From assembly GCF_014641655.1 (NCBI RefSeq), contig NZ_BMID01000001.1, forward strand, positions 2,384,427 through 2,448,426: 64,000 nt of DNA. The letters are read 5' to 3'. Both the position numbers and the translations under genes were made by a program. Shown piece by piece: positions 45,271 to 53,380 of this stretch (its first letter is position 1; each line of letters starts with the position of its first letter). Under the pieces are notes generated by a model. It was not told the DNA's origin. It did not search any database and was given only the letters and a program-made list of their open reading frames with translations. Origin of the DNA: Pseudoblastomonas marina. GTDB lineage: Bacteria > Pseudomonadota > Alphaproteobacteria > Sphingomonadales > Sphingomonadaceae.

Positions 45271-46148
45271 CCATCGACCGGATCGTCTTCGGCGACAACC
45301 AGTTCTTCGGCATCAACCACATGAGCCAGGACAAGGCGCAGGAACGCGCCGAGCGCTTCGCCAAACTCGACAACGTGATGGCGGTCTACGACCACGCGAT
45401 CGAGGCCGGGATCGAGGGCATCATGCTCAACAGCAACGACCGCGCGAAGGGCATCTGCGACCGGTTCCGCGCCGAGCCCGAGAAATACGGTCACCTGCGC
45501 TGGTACCCGTCGATCCCCTACCCCCATAAATATGCCAGCATGGTCAACGACAAGGGCATGGTCGGCGCGGTGCAGGAAATTCTCTTCGCGCAAGGGGCCA
45601 AGTCGGCGTTCGGCAAGATGCTCAAGGGCGGCATGGCGGTCGCCACGCTCGACGCGGTCAAGCTGATGAAGATGCTCGTTGACCAGGAGATGGAGATCTA
45701 CCACGATCTCGACGTCCGCGTGGTCTTCCTGCAGAACATCATCGTCGACCTGATGCTGGGCTACGATGTAGCCGAGCCATTCGTCGCCTATTGCGAGCAT
45801 ATCCGGAAGAAATACGGCGCCTATCCGGGCCTGATCACGCAGAACCTGCCGTTCTTGCGCCGGAAGCTGATCGAATGGGGTATCGAGGACGTCGTGATCT
45901 GCGCCTCGATCAACAAGATCGGTTACCTCCAGTCGCCCGGCGTCGAGGAATACGAGGCGGTGCTGGCCGAGAACGACGGCGAGAAATATCCGATCATGGC
46001 GATGTCGACGCTAGCCTCGGGCGCGGTGCCGGCACCGGAAGCCTATGAGTACATCAACCGGCTGAACGTCCAGTCGGTGGTGTTCGGCGCGTCCTCGCCC
46101 GGCAACATCAAGCAGAGCGTCTCGCTGATCGAAGGGGCGCCCGCATGA
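45267..46148 (+). CDS. Uncharacterised TIM-barrel protein, aldo-keto-reductase-like
   Basis: A 293-residue soluble protein. The start IVFGDNQFFGINHMSQDKA and the end VVFGASSPGNIKQSVSLI resemble the first and last strands of aldo-keto-reductase barrels, where the C-terminal GASSPxNI part binds the cofactor phosphate. The usual Asp-Tyr-Lys-His tetrad is not clear, so activity as a reductase is doubtful. It is coupled on both sides (ATGA overlaps) to a Gfo/Idh enzyme and an SDR epimerase, pointing to a nucleotide-sugar step. I cannot assign a function. Confidence 0.7.
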   Translation: MTIDRIVFGDNQFFGINHMSQDKAQERAERFAKLDNVMAVYDHAIEAGIEGIMLNSNDRAKGICDRFRAEPEKYGHLRWYPSIPYPHKYASMVNDKGMVGAVQEILFAQGAKSAFGKMLKGGMAVATLDAVKLMKMLVDQEMEIYHDLDVRVVFLQNIIVDLMLGYDVAEPFVAYCEHIRKKYGAYPGLITQNLPFLRRKLIEWGIEDVVICASINKIGYLQSPGVEEYEAVLAENDGEKYPIMAMSTLASGAVPAPEAYEYINRLNVQSVVFGASSPGNIKQSVSLIEGAPA

Positions 46149-47275
46149 AGGTACTGATCACCGGCGGGGCGGGCTTCATCGGCTCGCGGCTCGCGCTTCG
46201 ATTGGTCGAGTGCGGACACGAAGTCACCGTGCTCGACAACCTGCTGCCGCAGGTCCACGGCGACCGCCCCGAAGAATCCGAAGGCTACCGCGCTGTCGCG
46301 GCCAAGACGAATTTTGTTCGTGGCTCGGTAACCGACCGCGACTTGCTGCAACGCGCGCTGACCGGACAGGACGCGGTCGTCCACCTCGCCGCCGAGACCG
46401 GCACCGGCCAGTCGATGTACGAGATCGAGCGCTACAATGCGGTCAATATCGGCGGCACCGCGTTGCTGCTCGATATCCTCGCCAATGGCGAGCATGCGGT
46501 GAAGCGCGTGGTCGTCGCCTCCTCGCGTTCGATCTACGGCGAAGGCCGCTACCGCGCGCCCGACGGCACCTTTGTCTATCCCGAACACCGCGCCGAAGCC
46601 GACATGAAGGCGGGCGATTTCGAGGTGAAGCATCCGGGAATCGACGGCCCGCTCGAGCTTGTCTCGACCGACGAGGAATCCAAGATCCACCCAAGCTCGG
46701 TCTACGGTATCACCAAGCAGGTGCAGGAACAGCTGGTGATGACCGTGTGTCCCTCGATCGGGGTGGAAGGCGTCGCCTTCCGCTACCAGAACGTGTTCGG
46801 TCCCGGGCAGTCGCTGTCCAACCCCTATACCGGCATCCTGTCGATCTTCTCGAACCTGATGATGCAGGGCAAGCCGATCAACATCTTCGAGGACGGCGAG
46901 GAGAGCCGAGACTTCGTGTTCGTCGACGACGTCGTCGAGGCGACGGTGCTCGGAATCGAGCACCCGGCGGCGGCGAACGAGGTGTTCAATGTCGGTACCG
47001 GCGATCCCGTTACCGTGATGACGGTGGCGCAGACGCTGTCGCGCCTGCTCGAGGCCGATGTCCCGATCGAGGTGAGCGGCAATTTCCGCCTCGGCGACAT
47101 TCGCCACAATTATGCCGACATGGCGAAGATCGAGCGCCTGCTCGGTTTCACCCCGGCCTACGATTTCGAACGCGGGATCGCGCGCCTCGCGGCCTGGGCC
47201 AAGGCTTCGGGACCGCAAGCGAGCTCCTACGAGGAAAGCCTTGCGGAAATGCGCCGCAAGGGCCTGATGAAGTAA
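46145..47275 (+). CDS. Nucleotide-sugar epimerase, dTDP-L-rhamnose 4-epimerase-like
   Basis: A 376-residue extended SDR. It has [31 protein letters not shown] (close to dTDP-L-rhamnose 4-epimerases), AAETGTGQSMYEI, the catalytic YGITK, and RYQNVFGPGQSLSNPYTGILSIFSN. Such enzymes convert dTDP-L-rhamnose into dTDP-6-deoxy-L-talose. The rfb genes for the substrate are in the same locus, which supports the call. Other 4-epimerase substrates remain possible. Confidence 0.83.
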   Translation: MKVLITGGAGFIGSRLALRLVECGHEVTVLDNLLPQVHGDRPEESEGYRAVAAKTNFVRGSVTDRDLLQRALTGQDAVVHLAAETGTGQSMYEIERYNAVNIGGTALLLDILANGEHAVKRVVVASSRSIYGEGRYRAPDGTFVYPEHRAEADMKAGDFEVKHPGIDGPLELVSTDEESKIHPSSVYGITKQVQEQLVMTVCPSIGVEGVAFRYQNVFGPGQSLSNPYTGILSIFSNLMMQGKPINIFEDGEESRDFVFVDDVVEATVLGIEHPAAANEVFNVGTGDPVTVMTVAQTLSRLLEADVPIEVSGNFRLGDIRHNYADMAKIERLLGFTPAYDFERGIARLAAWAKASGPQASSYEESLAEMRRKGLMK

Positions 47276-47279
47276 GGCG

Positions 47280-48695
47280 ATGCGATCTTCTAGAAAATCG
47301 CGCCCCGCGCGGTACGCCCTCAGCCTTCCTTTCGTGGCGCTATGCGTCCTGCTGGTTTGCGCCTTCCTGCTCGGCGGCGGATCGCGCGGCGACATCCTGT
47401 CGTTGGTCGTACTGCGTCCGGTGGCGATCGTGTGCCTCGCGGTGGGGATTGCCTCCGTCACCCGCGACCAGATCGCCGAACACCGTTTCGTCGTCCTGAT
47501 GATGGCCGCGATCGTGGCGGTGATCGGGCTCCACCTCGTTCCTCTGCCCCACGCCATCTGGTCCGCCCTGCCGGGCCGCGAACTTGCGGTCGAGGCGGGG
47601 GCGCTGGTCGGGCTCGACGATGCGTGGCGACCGCTGACCCTGTCGCCCCACCGCGGCTGGAACGCGTTCTACGCGATGTCCGTCCCTGCCGCGGTCGTGC
47701 TGCTCGCGATCCAGCTCGACAAGGAGCAGCACCTGCGAATCCTCTATCTCGTGATCGGGCTGGCCTGTCTCAGCGCGATGCTGGCCGTGGCGCAGGCGGC
47801 CAGCGGCGGCAACGAGGCGCTGTACCCCTACCGCATCACCAATGACGGCTACCCGGTCGGACTGTTCGCCAACCGCAATCACCAGGCTGCGCTGCTGTGT
47901 GCGGCAATCCCGCCGCTGGCGCTGCTGGCGTTACGCGCCAAGGGTCCTTCGCGCGCGCTCGTCCATTCGGTGGCGGGGGCGACGGCGGTGGCGTTCGTCC
48001 TCCTGACGCTGGCGACCGGTTCGCGCGGCGGCCTCGTCTTCCTCGTGGTCGCGGCGCTGGCGAGCGCCGGTTTCATTCGCGCGCACGAAAAGCCGCCCGC
48101 CCGGCGCGGCGCCCGCTCGCTCAAGCCGGTCTATGTCGCCGGCGCGATCGGCGTTGTCGCGCTTGCCGGGTTTCTCGCCATTGCCTTCTCGCAGGCCGAG
48201 GCGGTGGATCGCGTCGCGACGGGGGACGTGGCCGAAGAATATCGCCTGGTGGTGTGGCAATCGGTCGCGGGATTTCTCGGCCAGTACCTCCCATTCGGAT
48301 CGGGCGTCGGCTCGTTCGTCGAGGTCTTCCAGGTGCACGAGCCGCTCGAAATGCTCGGCTTCGCCTACTGGAATCACGTCCATAACGACTGGCTCGAATG
48401 GGTCCTCGAATTCGGATTCGTCGCGCTTGTCCTGCTCGGGCTGTCGATCGTCGTGCTGGTCCGGCGCACGCGCGCAATCTGGATCCGCCTGCCCCTGAAA
48501 CGCGGGGCGCACCAGCTTGCCTGGACCGGGGTTGCGGTGCTTTTTATCCTTGGCCTTTGGAGCTTGGTCGATTACCCACTCCGCGTCCCCTCGCTGGCCG
48601 CCCTGGCCGCGCTCGGGGCTGTTTGGATGGGAGCGCCCGGTTCGGCCGCTGCGGACATGCCGGCAAAAAGCCGCCGCAAGGTTTCGGGAATGTGA
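47280..48695 (+). CDS. O-antigen ligase/polymerase family membrane protein (WaaL/ExoQ type)
   Basis: A 471-residue protein with about 11-12 membrane helices. The large periplasmic loop contains YWNHVHNDWLEWVLEFG, the H-N-D-x-L-E pattern of the Wzy_C/O-antigen-ligase family, and GLFANRNHQAALL earlier. It lies just before wza and wzc, as polymerases often do in exopolysaccharide operons. With the protein at 37722 it gives the locus two polymerase/ligase candidates. Confidence 0.85.
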   Translation: MRSSRKSRPARYALSLPFVALCVLLVCAFLLGGGSRGDILSLVVLRPVAIVCLAVGIASVTRDQIAEHRFVVLMMAAIVAVIGLHLVPLPHAIWSALPGRELAVEAGALVGLDDAWRPLTLSPHRGWNAFYAMSVPAAVVLLAIQLDKEQHLRILYLVIGLACLSAMLAVAQAASGGNEALYPYRITNDGYPVGLFANRNHQAALLCAAIPPLALLALRAKGPSRALVHSVAGATAVAFVLLTLATGSRGGLVFLVVAALASAGFIRAHEKPPARRGARSLKPVYVAGAIGVVALAGFLAIAFSQAEAVDRVATGDVAEEYRLVVWQSVAGFLGQYLPFGSGVGSFVEVFQVHEPLEMLGFAYWNHVHNDWLEWVLEFGFVALVLLGLSIVVLVRRTRAIWIRLPLKRGAHQLAWTGVAVLFILGLWSLVDYPLRVPSLAALAALGAVWMGAPGSAAADMPAKSRRKVSGM

Positions 48696-48711
48696 GACGA
48701 TCGGGGTCGAA

Positions 48712-49437
48712 ATGAAATTCAACGTTGCCTTGGCCATCGCGATGGGAGCCTCGCTGCTCGCCGCGTGCAGCAATGCGCCCGGCCCGGTCGGTGGCGCGCA
48801 AAATATCGCCGTGGTCGAGGGCGATCTGCCTGCCCCATCGGCGTCGGACCTCAACCGCGTTCCCGAAGTCGGCCCGATCCGGATCAACGATCGCCTCAAG
48901 GTCGACGTGTTCGGCGTCCCCGAGCTGAGTGGGCGCGAAGTCACGGTCGATTCCAACGGTCAGATCAGTTTCCCGCTCATCGGTACGGTCGAAGTCGCCG
49001 GCCTCCAGCCTGCAGAAGTTTCCGCCCGCATCGCCCAGCGCCTGCGCGGACAATTCGTCAGGGACCCGCAGGTCACGACGCTGGTCACCCAGACGACCGA
49101 GCGCGAAGTCACCGTCTACGGTGCGGTCACGGCCCCCGGCGTCTATCCGGTCCTCGGCAAGACTTCGCTGCTCACCACCGTCGCCAAGGCTCGCGGGCTG
49201 AGCGAATACGCCAATTCGCGCGACGTGGTGGTGTTCCGCACCGTCGACGGCCAGCGCATGGCGACGCTCTACAATCTCGAAGCGATCAGCCGCGGTGCGT
49301 ATGACGACCCGGCGATCTATCCGAACGACATCGTCGTGGTCGGCGACAGCCCGTCGCGGCGCCTGTTCGACGATATCGTCGGCGCGGCGACCCTCGTCGT
49401 CACGCCATTGACCATCCTGTTGCAGAATACGTTGTAA
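48712..49437 (+). CDS. Wza-type polysaccharide export lipoprotein
   Basis: A 241-residue outer-membrane export protein. A lipoprotein signal ends in LLAAC. The polysaccharide-export domain follows (IRINDRLKVDVFGVPELSG, VDSNGQISFPLIGTVEVAG), and one SLBB-like domain has EVTVYGAVTAPGVYPVLGKTSLL. It is shorter than E. coli Wza (about 380 residues), with one SLBB repeat and a short hydrophobic C-terminus, as common in alphaproteobacteria. wzc follows 19 bases later. Confidence 0.92.
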   Translation: MKFNVALAIAMGASLLAACSNAPGPVGGAQNIAVVEGDLPAPSASDLNRVPEVGPIRINDRLKVDVFGVPELSGREVTVDSNGQISFPLIGTVEVAGLQPAEVSARIAQRLRGQFVRDPQVTTLVTQTTEREVTVYGAVTAPGVYPVLGKTSLLTTVAKARGLSEYANSRDVVVFRTVDGQRMATLYNLEAISRGAYDDPAIYPNDIVVVGDSPSRRLFDDIVGAATLVVTPLTILLQNTL

Positions 49438-49456
49438 GCGAGGGTATCGGAAACCA

Positions 49457-51673
49457 ATGTCGAGCGTCGCAACGCCCCCCGCTGAAACCGGTTCGATCTT
49501 CGACGACGATCGCGCCTATGACGAAGCCGTCGTGCGCAAGCACGATCGCGACGGGTCGCTGATCCGCGACTATGTCGCCATCGTCCTGCGCCGCAAATGG
49601 GTCATCCTCGCGGTGCTGGTGGCGGCGCTGCTCGCGGGCGTCGCGGCAACGCTGCTCGCGACGCCGCAATACACCGCCTCCTCGCGAATCGAGATTTCCC
49701 GCCAGGACCAGCGCATCACCGATGTCGAAAGCGTGGCCGACAGCGATCGGACCTTCGACCAGGAATTCTACGAGACGCAATACGAATTGCTGCGCGCACG
49801 CGCGGTCGCCGAGCGGGTCGAACGCGAATTGCGCCTCGCCACCCGGCCCGAATTCTTCGAAGCGCACGGCGTCGATCTGAGCGAACTGCCGCTGCGCGAG
49901 ACGAACGGTCAGGCACCGTCGCGCGAACAGCTGGGCGAATTGCGCGAGGCGGCGGTCGACCTCCTGCTCGACCACGTCCAGATCTCCCCGATCGCGCGTT
50001 CCTCGCTGGTCGACATCGTCTACACCAGCGCCAATCCGACGCTGTCGGCCGAGGTCGCCAACGCCTGGGCCGAACAGTTCATCGCCGAGAGCATCGACCG
50101 CCGCTTTTCGATGACCAGCGATGCGCAGGAATATCTCGAGCGCCGGCTCGGCGAGCTGCGCGAGGACGTGCAGGACTCCGAGCGCAAGCTCGTCACCTAC
50201 GCCAACCAGAACGACATCGTCATCCTCAACCGCCAGGAAGAGGACGGCCGCACGGTTTCGACCCCGACGCTGACCGCCGCGACGCTCGAACAGCTCAATT
50301 CCGCGCTGGTCGAAGCCACCGCCCAGCGCGTCGCGCTCGAGGCCCGGGCCAGCTCGCCCAACGGCTCCGACGTGGCGGCCAACCCCGCCGTCGGCAACCT
50401 GCGGAACCGCCGTTCCGAACTGCAGGCGCAATATGCCGAGCTGATGGTCCGGTTCGAACCGGGTTATCCGGCGGCGCGCGCGCTGGCCGAACAGATCGAG
50501 GCGCTCGACAATTCGATCGCGCGCGAGGAAGCCCGCCTGCGCGGCGGCTCGCAAGGCGATTTCCAGGCCGCGCTGCGCCGTGAACAGGCGCTTCAGGCCC
50601 GGGTCGACAACCTCACCGACCAGCTGCGCAACCAGGAACGCGCTCGGATCCAGTACAATATCTACCAGAACGAGGTCGACACCAACCGCGAGCTCTACGA
50701 GGGAACGCTGCAGCGCTATCGCGAGATCGGCGTCGCTTCGGTCGGTGCGAGCAACATCTCGATCGTCGACCTCGCGCAGGTCCCGGTCGGACCCTCCTCG
50801 CCGAACCTGCTTCTCAACCTGCTCGTCGCGCTGTTCGGCGGGATCGCGGCAGCCGGCATCATCGTCTTCCTGATCGAACAGTTCGACGACGGGATCCGCA
50901 ATCCCGACGACGTCACCGCATCGACCGGGCTTCCGCTGCTCGGGGCAATCCCGATCGCCGACGACGACGAGGAGATCGTCGATCTCATCAACGATCCCAA
51001 ATCCGAAGTGTCCGAAGCCTATCTCACGGTCCGTTCGAACCTTGCCCTGTCCTCGAGTCACGGCGTGCCGCGCTCGCTGCTCGTCACCTCGAGCCGCGCG
51101 GCCGAGGGCAAGAGCTCGACCTCCTATGCCCTCGCCACGATCCTCGCGCGGACCGGCAAGAGCGTCGTGCTCGTCGATGCCGACATGCGCTCGCCGTCGG
51201 TGCACCAGATCCTCGGTCGCGAGAACGCCAAGGGCTTCTCGAATTTCCTCGCCGGAGAGGGCGCGCTGGAAGGTCTGGTCCACACCACCGGGACGCCGAA
51301 CCTCTCGGTGATGACGGCCGGTCCGACCCCGCCGAGTGCGGCCGAATTGCTCAGCGGCGATCGCACGACGACGCTGATCGAAACCCTGCTCGCGCAATAC
51401 GACCACGTCGTGGTCGATGCCCCGCCGCTGCTCGGCATCGCCGACGCGCCGCTGCTGTCGAAATCTGTCGGCGGGGTCGTCTACGTAATCGAATCGCGCG
51501 GCGTGCCGGTGCGCGGAGTGAACATGTCGCTCGATCGCCTGCGCGACAGCCGCGCCACCCTGCTTGGCGGCGTGCTGACCAAGTTCGACGACGAAGCGGC
51601 CGCCGGTTACGGTTACGGTTACGGTTACGGCTACGGTCTCAAATACGGTCGTACCGAAGACGAAGCGGCCTGA
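49457..51673 (+). CDS. Wzc-type polysaccharide co-polymerase and tyrosine autokinase
   Basis: A 738-residue BY-kinase. A first membrane helix at about 48-68 is followed by a long periplasmic coiled-coil part and a second helix at about 457-477. The cytoplasmic kinase has Walker A (AAEGKSST, about residue 548), Walker A' and B (VVLVDADMRSPS, VVVDAPPLLG) and a C-terminal tyrosine cluster. Residues 717-727 are alternating Gly-Tyr (five Tyr), with another Tyr at about 730. Cycles of phosphorylation of this tail control chain length and export with Wza. The tail is encoded by a six-base tandem repeat. No Wzb phosphatase gene is visible nearby. Confidence 0.95.
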   Translation: MSSVATPPAETGSIFDDDRAYDEAVVRKHDRDGSLIRDYVAIVLRRKWVILAVLVAALLAGVAATLLATPQYTASSRIEISRQDQRITDVESVADSDRTFDQEFYETQYELLRARAVAERVERELRLATRPEFFEAHGVDLSELPLRETNGQAPSREQLGELREAAVDLLLDHVQISPIARSSLVDIVYTSANPTLSAEVANAWAEQFIAESIDRRFSMTSDAQEYLERRLGELREDVQDSERKLVTYANQNDIVILNRQEEDGRTVSTPTLTAATLEQLNSALVEATAQRVALEARASSPNGSDVAANPAVGNLRNRRSELQAQYAELMVRFEPGYPAARALAEQIEALDNSIAREEARLRGGSQGDFQAALRREQALQARVDNLTDQLRNQERARIQYNIYQNEVDTNRELYEGTLQRYREIGVASVGASNISIVDLAQVPVGPSSPNLLLNLLVALFGGIAAAGIIVFLIEQFDDGIRNPDDVTASTGLPLLGAIPIADDDEEIVDLINDPKSEVSEAYLTVRSNLALSSSHGVPRSLLVTSSRAAEGKSSTSYALATILARTGKSVVLVDADMRSPSVHQILGRENAKGFSNFLAGEGALEGLVHTTGTPNLSVMTAGPTPPSAAELLSGDRTTTLIETLLAQYDHVVVDAPPLLGIADAPLLSKSVGGVVYVIESRGVPVRGVNMSLDRLRDSRATLLGGVLTKFDDEAAAGYGYGYGYGYGLKYGRTEDEAA
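51605..51634 (+). repeat. Six-base tandem repeat encoding the Wzc Gly-Tyr tail
   Basis: Four perfect GGTTAC units and one GGCTAC unit lie head to tail, encoding five Gly-Tyr pairs in frame. Slippage would add or remove whole Gly-Tyr pairs without a frameshift. Confidence 0.9.
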
Positions 51674-51674
51674 C

Positions 51675-52880
51675 ATGGCCCGTCCGGTCGGTCGCATGGC
51701 CCGGCGCGTGCTGGGTGGGCTCGTCACGCTCGTCGCGGCGGGCGCCGCCGCCAGTTTCTCGGCCTCGTTCGCGCTCGAATCGCGCGATCCCGCGCTCGCG
51801 CTCAAGCTCGACGGCACCAATCCCGAGGCGCTGATCGGGCGGGCCGAAGCCGCGCTGGCTAATCCGGGATCATCGCTCGACAACGACGACTTGCTCGAAG
51901 CCGCGCGCGCCTCGATCGCCGTGCTCCCGCTCAACGCCGCCGCTTTCCGGCTGTTCGCCAGCTCGGCCGCGACGAGCGAGGGGATCGAGCGGTTCGAATC
52001 GCAGGTCGAAATGTCCGACCGGCTCTCGCGGCGCGATCTTGCCACCCAGCTCTTCCTGATCGAAGCCGCGGTGGAACGGCGCGATATCCGCGCGGCGCTG
52101 CGCCATTACGACACCGCCATGCGGATCAGGGAATCGAGCCGCGGATTGCTGCTGCCGGTGCTTTCCTCGGCTATCAAGTCGCCGGAGATCCGGACCGAGC
52201 TCGTGCCCTATTTCCGCGATCGCGCACCCTGGCTCGGCGAATTCATCCGCCACGCGATCAACAATAGCCCCGAACCGCGCAACGTCGTGCGCCTGCTCGA
52301 CGAGGCCGGCGGCATCCCCGAGGGCAAGTTCCTCGACACGCTCCATGCGCAATTGCTGAGCCGGCTCGTCAACGAAGGCGAATTCGCGACTGCGGCGGAT
52401 TATTTCCGCTCGATCCGCCCCGAAGCGCGCGAAATACTCGGATCGATCGCCATGACGGCCGACTCGACCGACGCGAAATATACGCCGGCGACATGGCAGG
52501 TGTTCACGATCGCCTCGATCGAATCGATGTTCCTCGCCGCCCCCGATGGCGGGTTCGAACTGACCAGCGAGGTCGAGCCCGGCTTTTCCGGATCGATCGC
52601 GCGCCGTCTCGCCGCACTGCCGGCCGGCGAATACCGTATCTCTGCGCCGATCCGGGCAACCGACATGGCGCCGGGGGCGACGGTGACATTCCAGCTGCGT
52701 TGTGCGAGCGATGTCGTGCTCGATAAATCGATCGAGATCCGCGACGGGATACCCTTTACCGCCGATTTCACCATCCCCGCCGGATGTACGACGCAATTGC
52801 TGACGATTTCGGCCGGGATCGGATTCGAACCGCGCAAGCCGGTCCTGACGATCGGGTCGCCGACGCTCTCGCGCCGCTGA
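51675..52880 (+). CDS. Uncharacterised protein following wzc
   Basis: A 401-residue protein that begins 1 base after the wzc stop. An N-terminal membrane helix or signal (about residues 11-32) precedes an all-helical, TPR-like middle (LDGTNPEALIGRAEAAL, LPLNAAAFRLFASSAA). A C-terminal beta-rich part from about residue 290 (YRISAPIRATDMAPGATVTFQLRC) may be a carbohydrate-binding-like fold with a cysteine pair. Similar proteins occur behind wzc in sphingomonad exopolysaccharide loci, but I know of no proven role. It is probably exported and may help assembly or export. Confidence 0.75.
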   Translation: MARPVGRMARRVLGGLVTLVAAGAAASFSASFALESRDPALALKLDGTNPEALIGRAEAALANPGSSLDNDDLLEAARASIAVLPLNAAAFRLFASSAATSEGIERFESQVEMSDRLSRRDLATQLFLIEAAVERRDIRAALRHYDTAMRIRESSRGLLLPVLSSAIKSPEIRTELVPYFRDRAPWLGEFIRHAINNSPEPRNVVRLLDEAGGIPEGKFLDTLHAQLLSRLVNEGEFATAADYFRSIRPEAREILGSIAMTADSTDAKYTPATWQVFTIASIESMFLAAPDGGFELTSEVEPGFSGSIARRLAALPAGEYRISAPIRATDMAPGATVTFQLRCASDVVLDKSIEIRDGIPFTADFTIPAGCTTQLLTISAGIGFEPRKPVLTIGSPTLSRR

Positions 52881-52882
52881 GG

Positions 52883-53317
52883 CTAACCCAGCGAGCGCAG
52901 GCAGACGATCGCCAGCTGCGCCTGCTCGCTCCGCTCGTCCTTGAGCCGCTCTGCATCGCGCGCGATCGTGGCACGGATTTCGCGCTCCGACGGGCCTTCC
53001 GAACTGGCGATGGCCCGGTTCTCGTAGATTTCGGCGGCGCGGTCGATCATCGCCATTTCCGACGAGCCGGCCTGTCCGGCAAGCGCCTGCATCGCGCCCG
53101 CAGTGACCCTGAGCGAGGTTGCGCAGCCCTGCGCCAGCTCGAAGGCGGTTGCATCATCGCCGATCAGATGTCCGCCCAGTGACAGCAGCCGCGCCGTCTC
53201 TTCGGGTACGATCTTCCCGTCCTTGTCCCGGGTCGAATCGGCCTCGCTTTCGGCCGAGCAACCGGCCAGCGACATGACTGCGGCGAGCGTGAACGGGAGA
53301 AGGTTTCGATACATCAT
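52883..53317 (-). CDS. Uncharacterised lipoprotein
   Basis: A protein of about 144 residues. The N-terminus YRNLLPFTLAAVMSLAGCS is a lipoprotein signal with lipobox SLAGC. The mature part is helical and acidic, with two further cysteines (LAQGCATSL, AIVCLRSLG). I do not recognise a family. The start is one of two adjacent ATGs (53317 or 53314), with GAGGATCC upstream. It converges with the protein at 51675, ending only 2 bases away. Confidence 0.68.
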   Translation of the reverse strand: MMYRNLLPFTLAAVMSLAGCSAESEADSTRDKDGKIVPEETARLLSLGGHLIGDDATAFELAQGCATSLRVTAGAMQALAGQAGSSEMAMIDRAAEIYENRAIASSEGPSEREIRATIARDAERLKDERSEQAQLAIVCLRSLG

Positions 53318-53380
53318 GGGATCCTCGTGCGACCGCGGCGGCCTTAACCCGCTAGCCACTGCGGGTCCATCGGCGAACGC

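Noticed and set aside
49400-52045. Very long open frame on the minus strand opposite wzc
   Set aside because: Its translation is low-complexity (Ser/Arg/Asp-rich) without domains, while the plus strand encodes a complete Wzc. It is a by-product of high GC.
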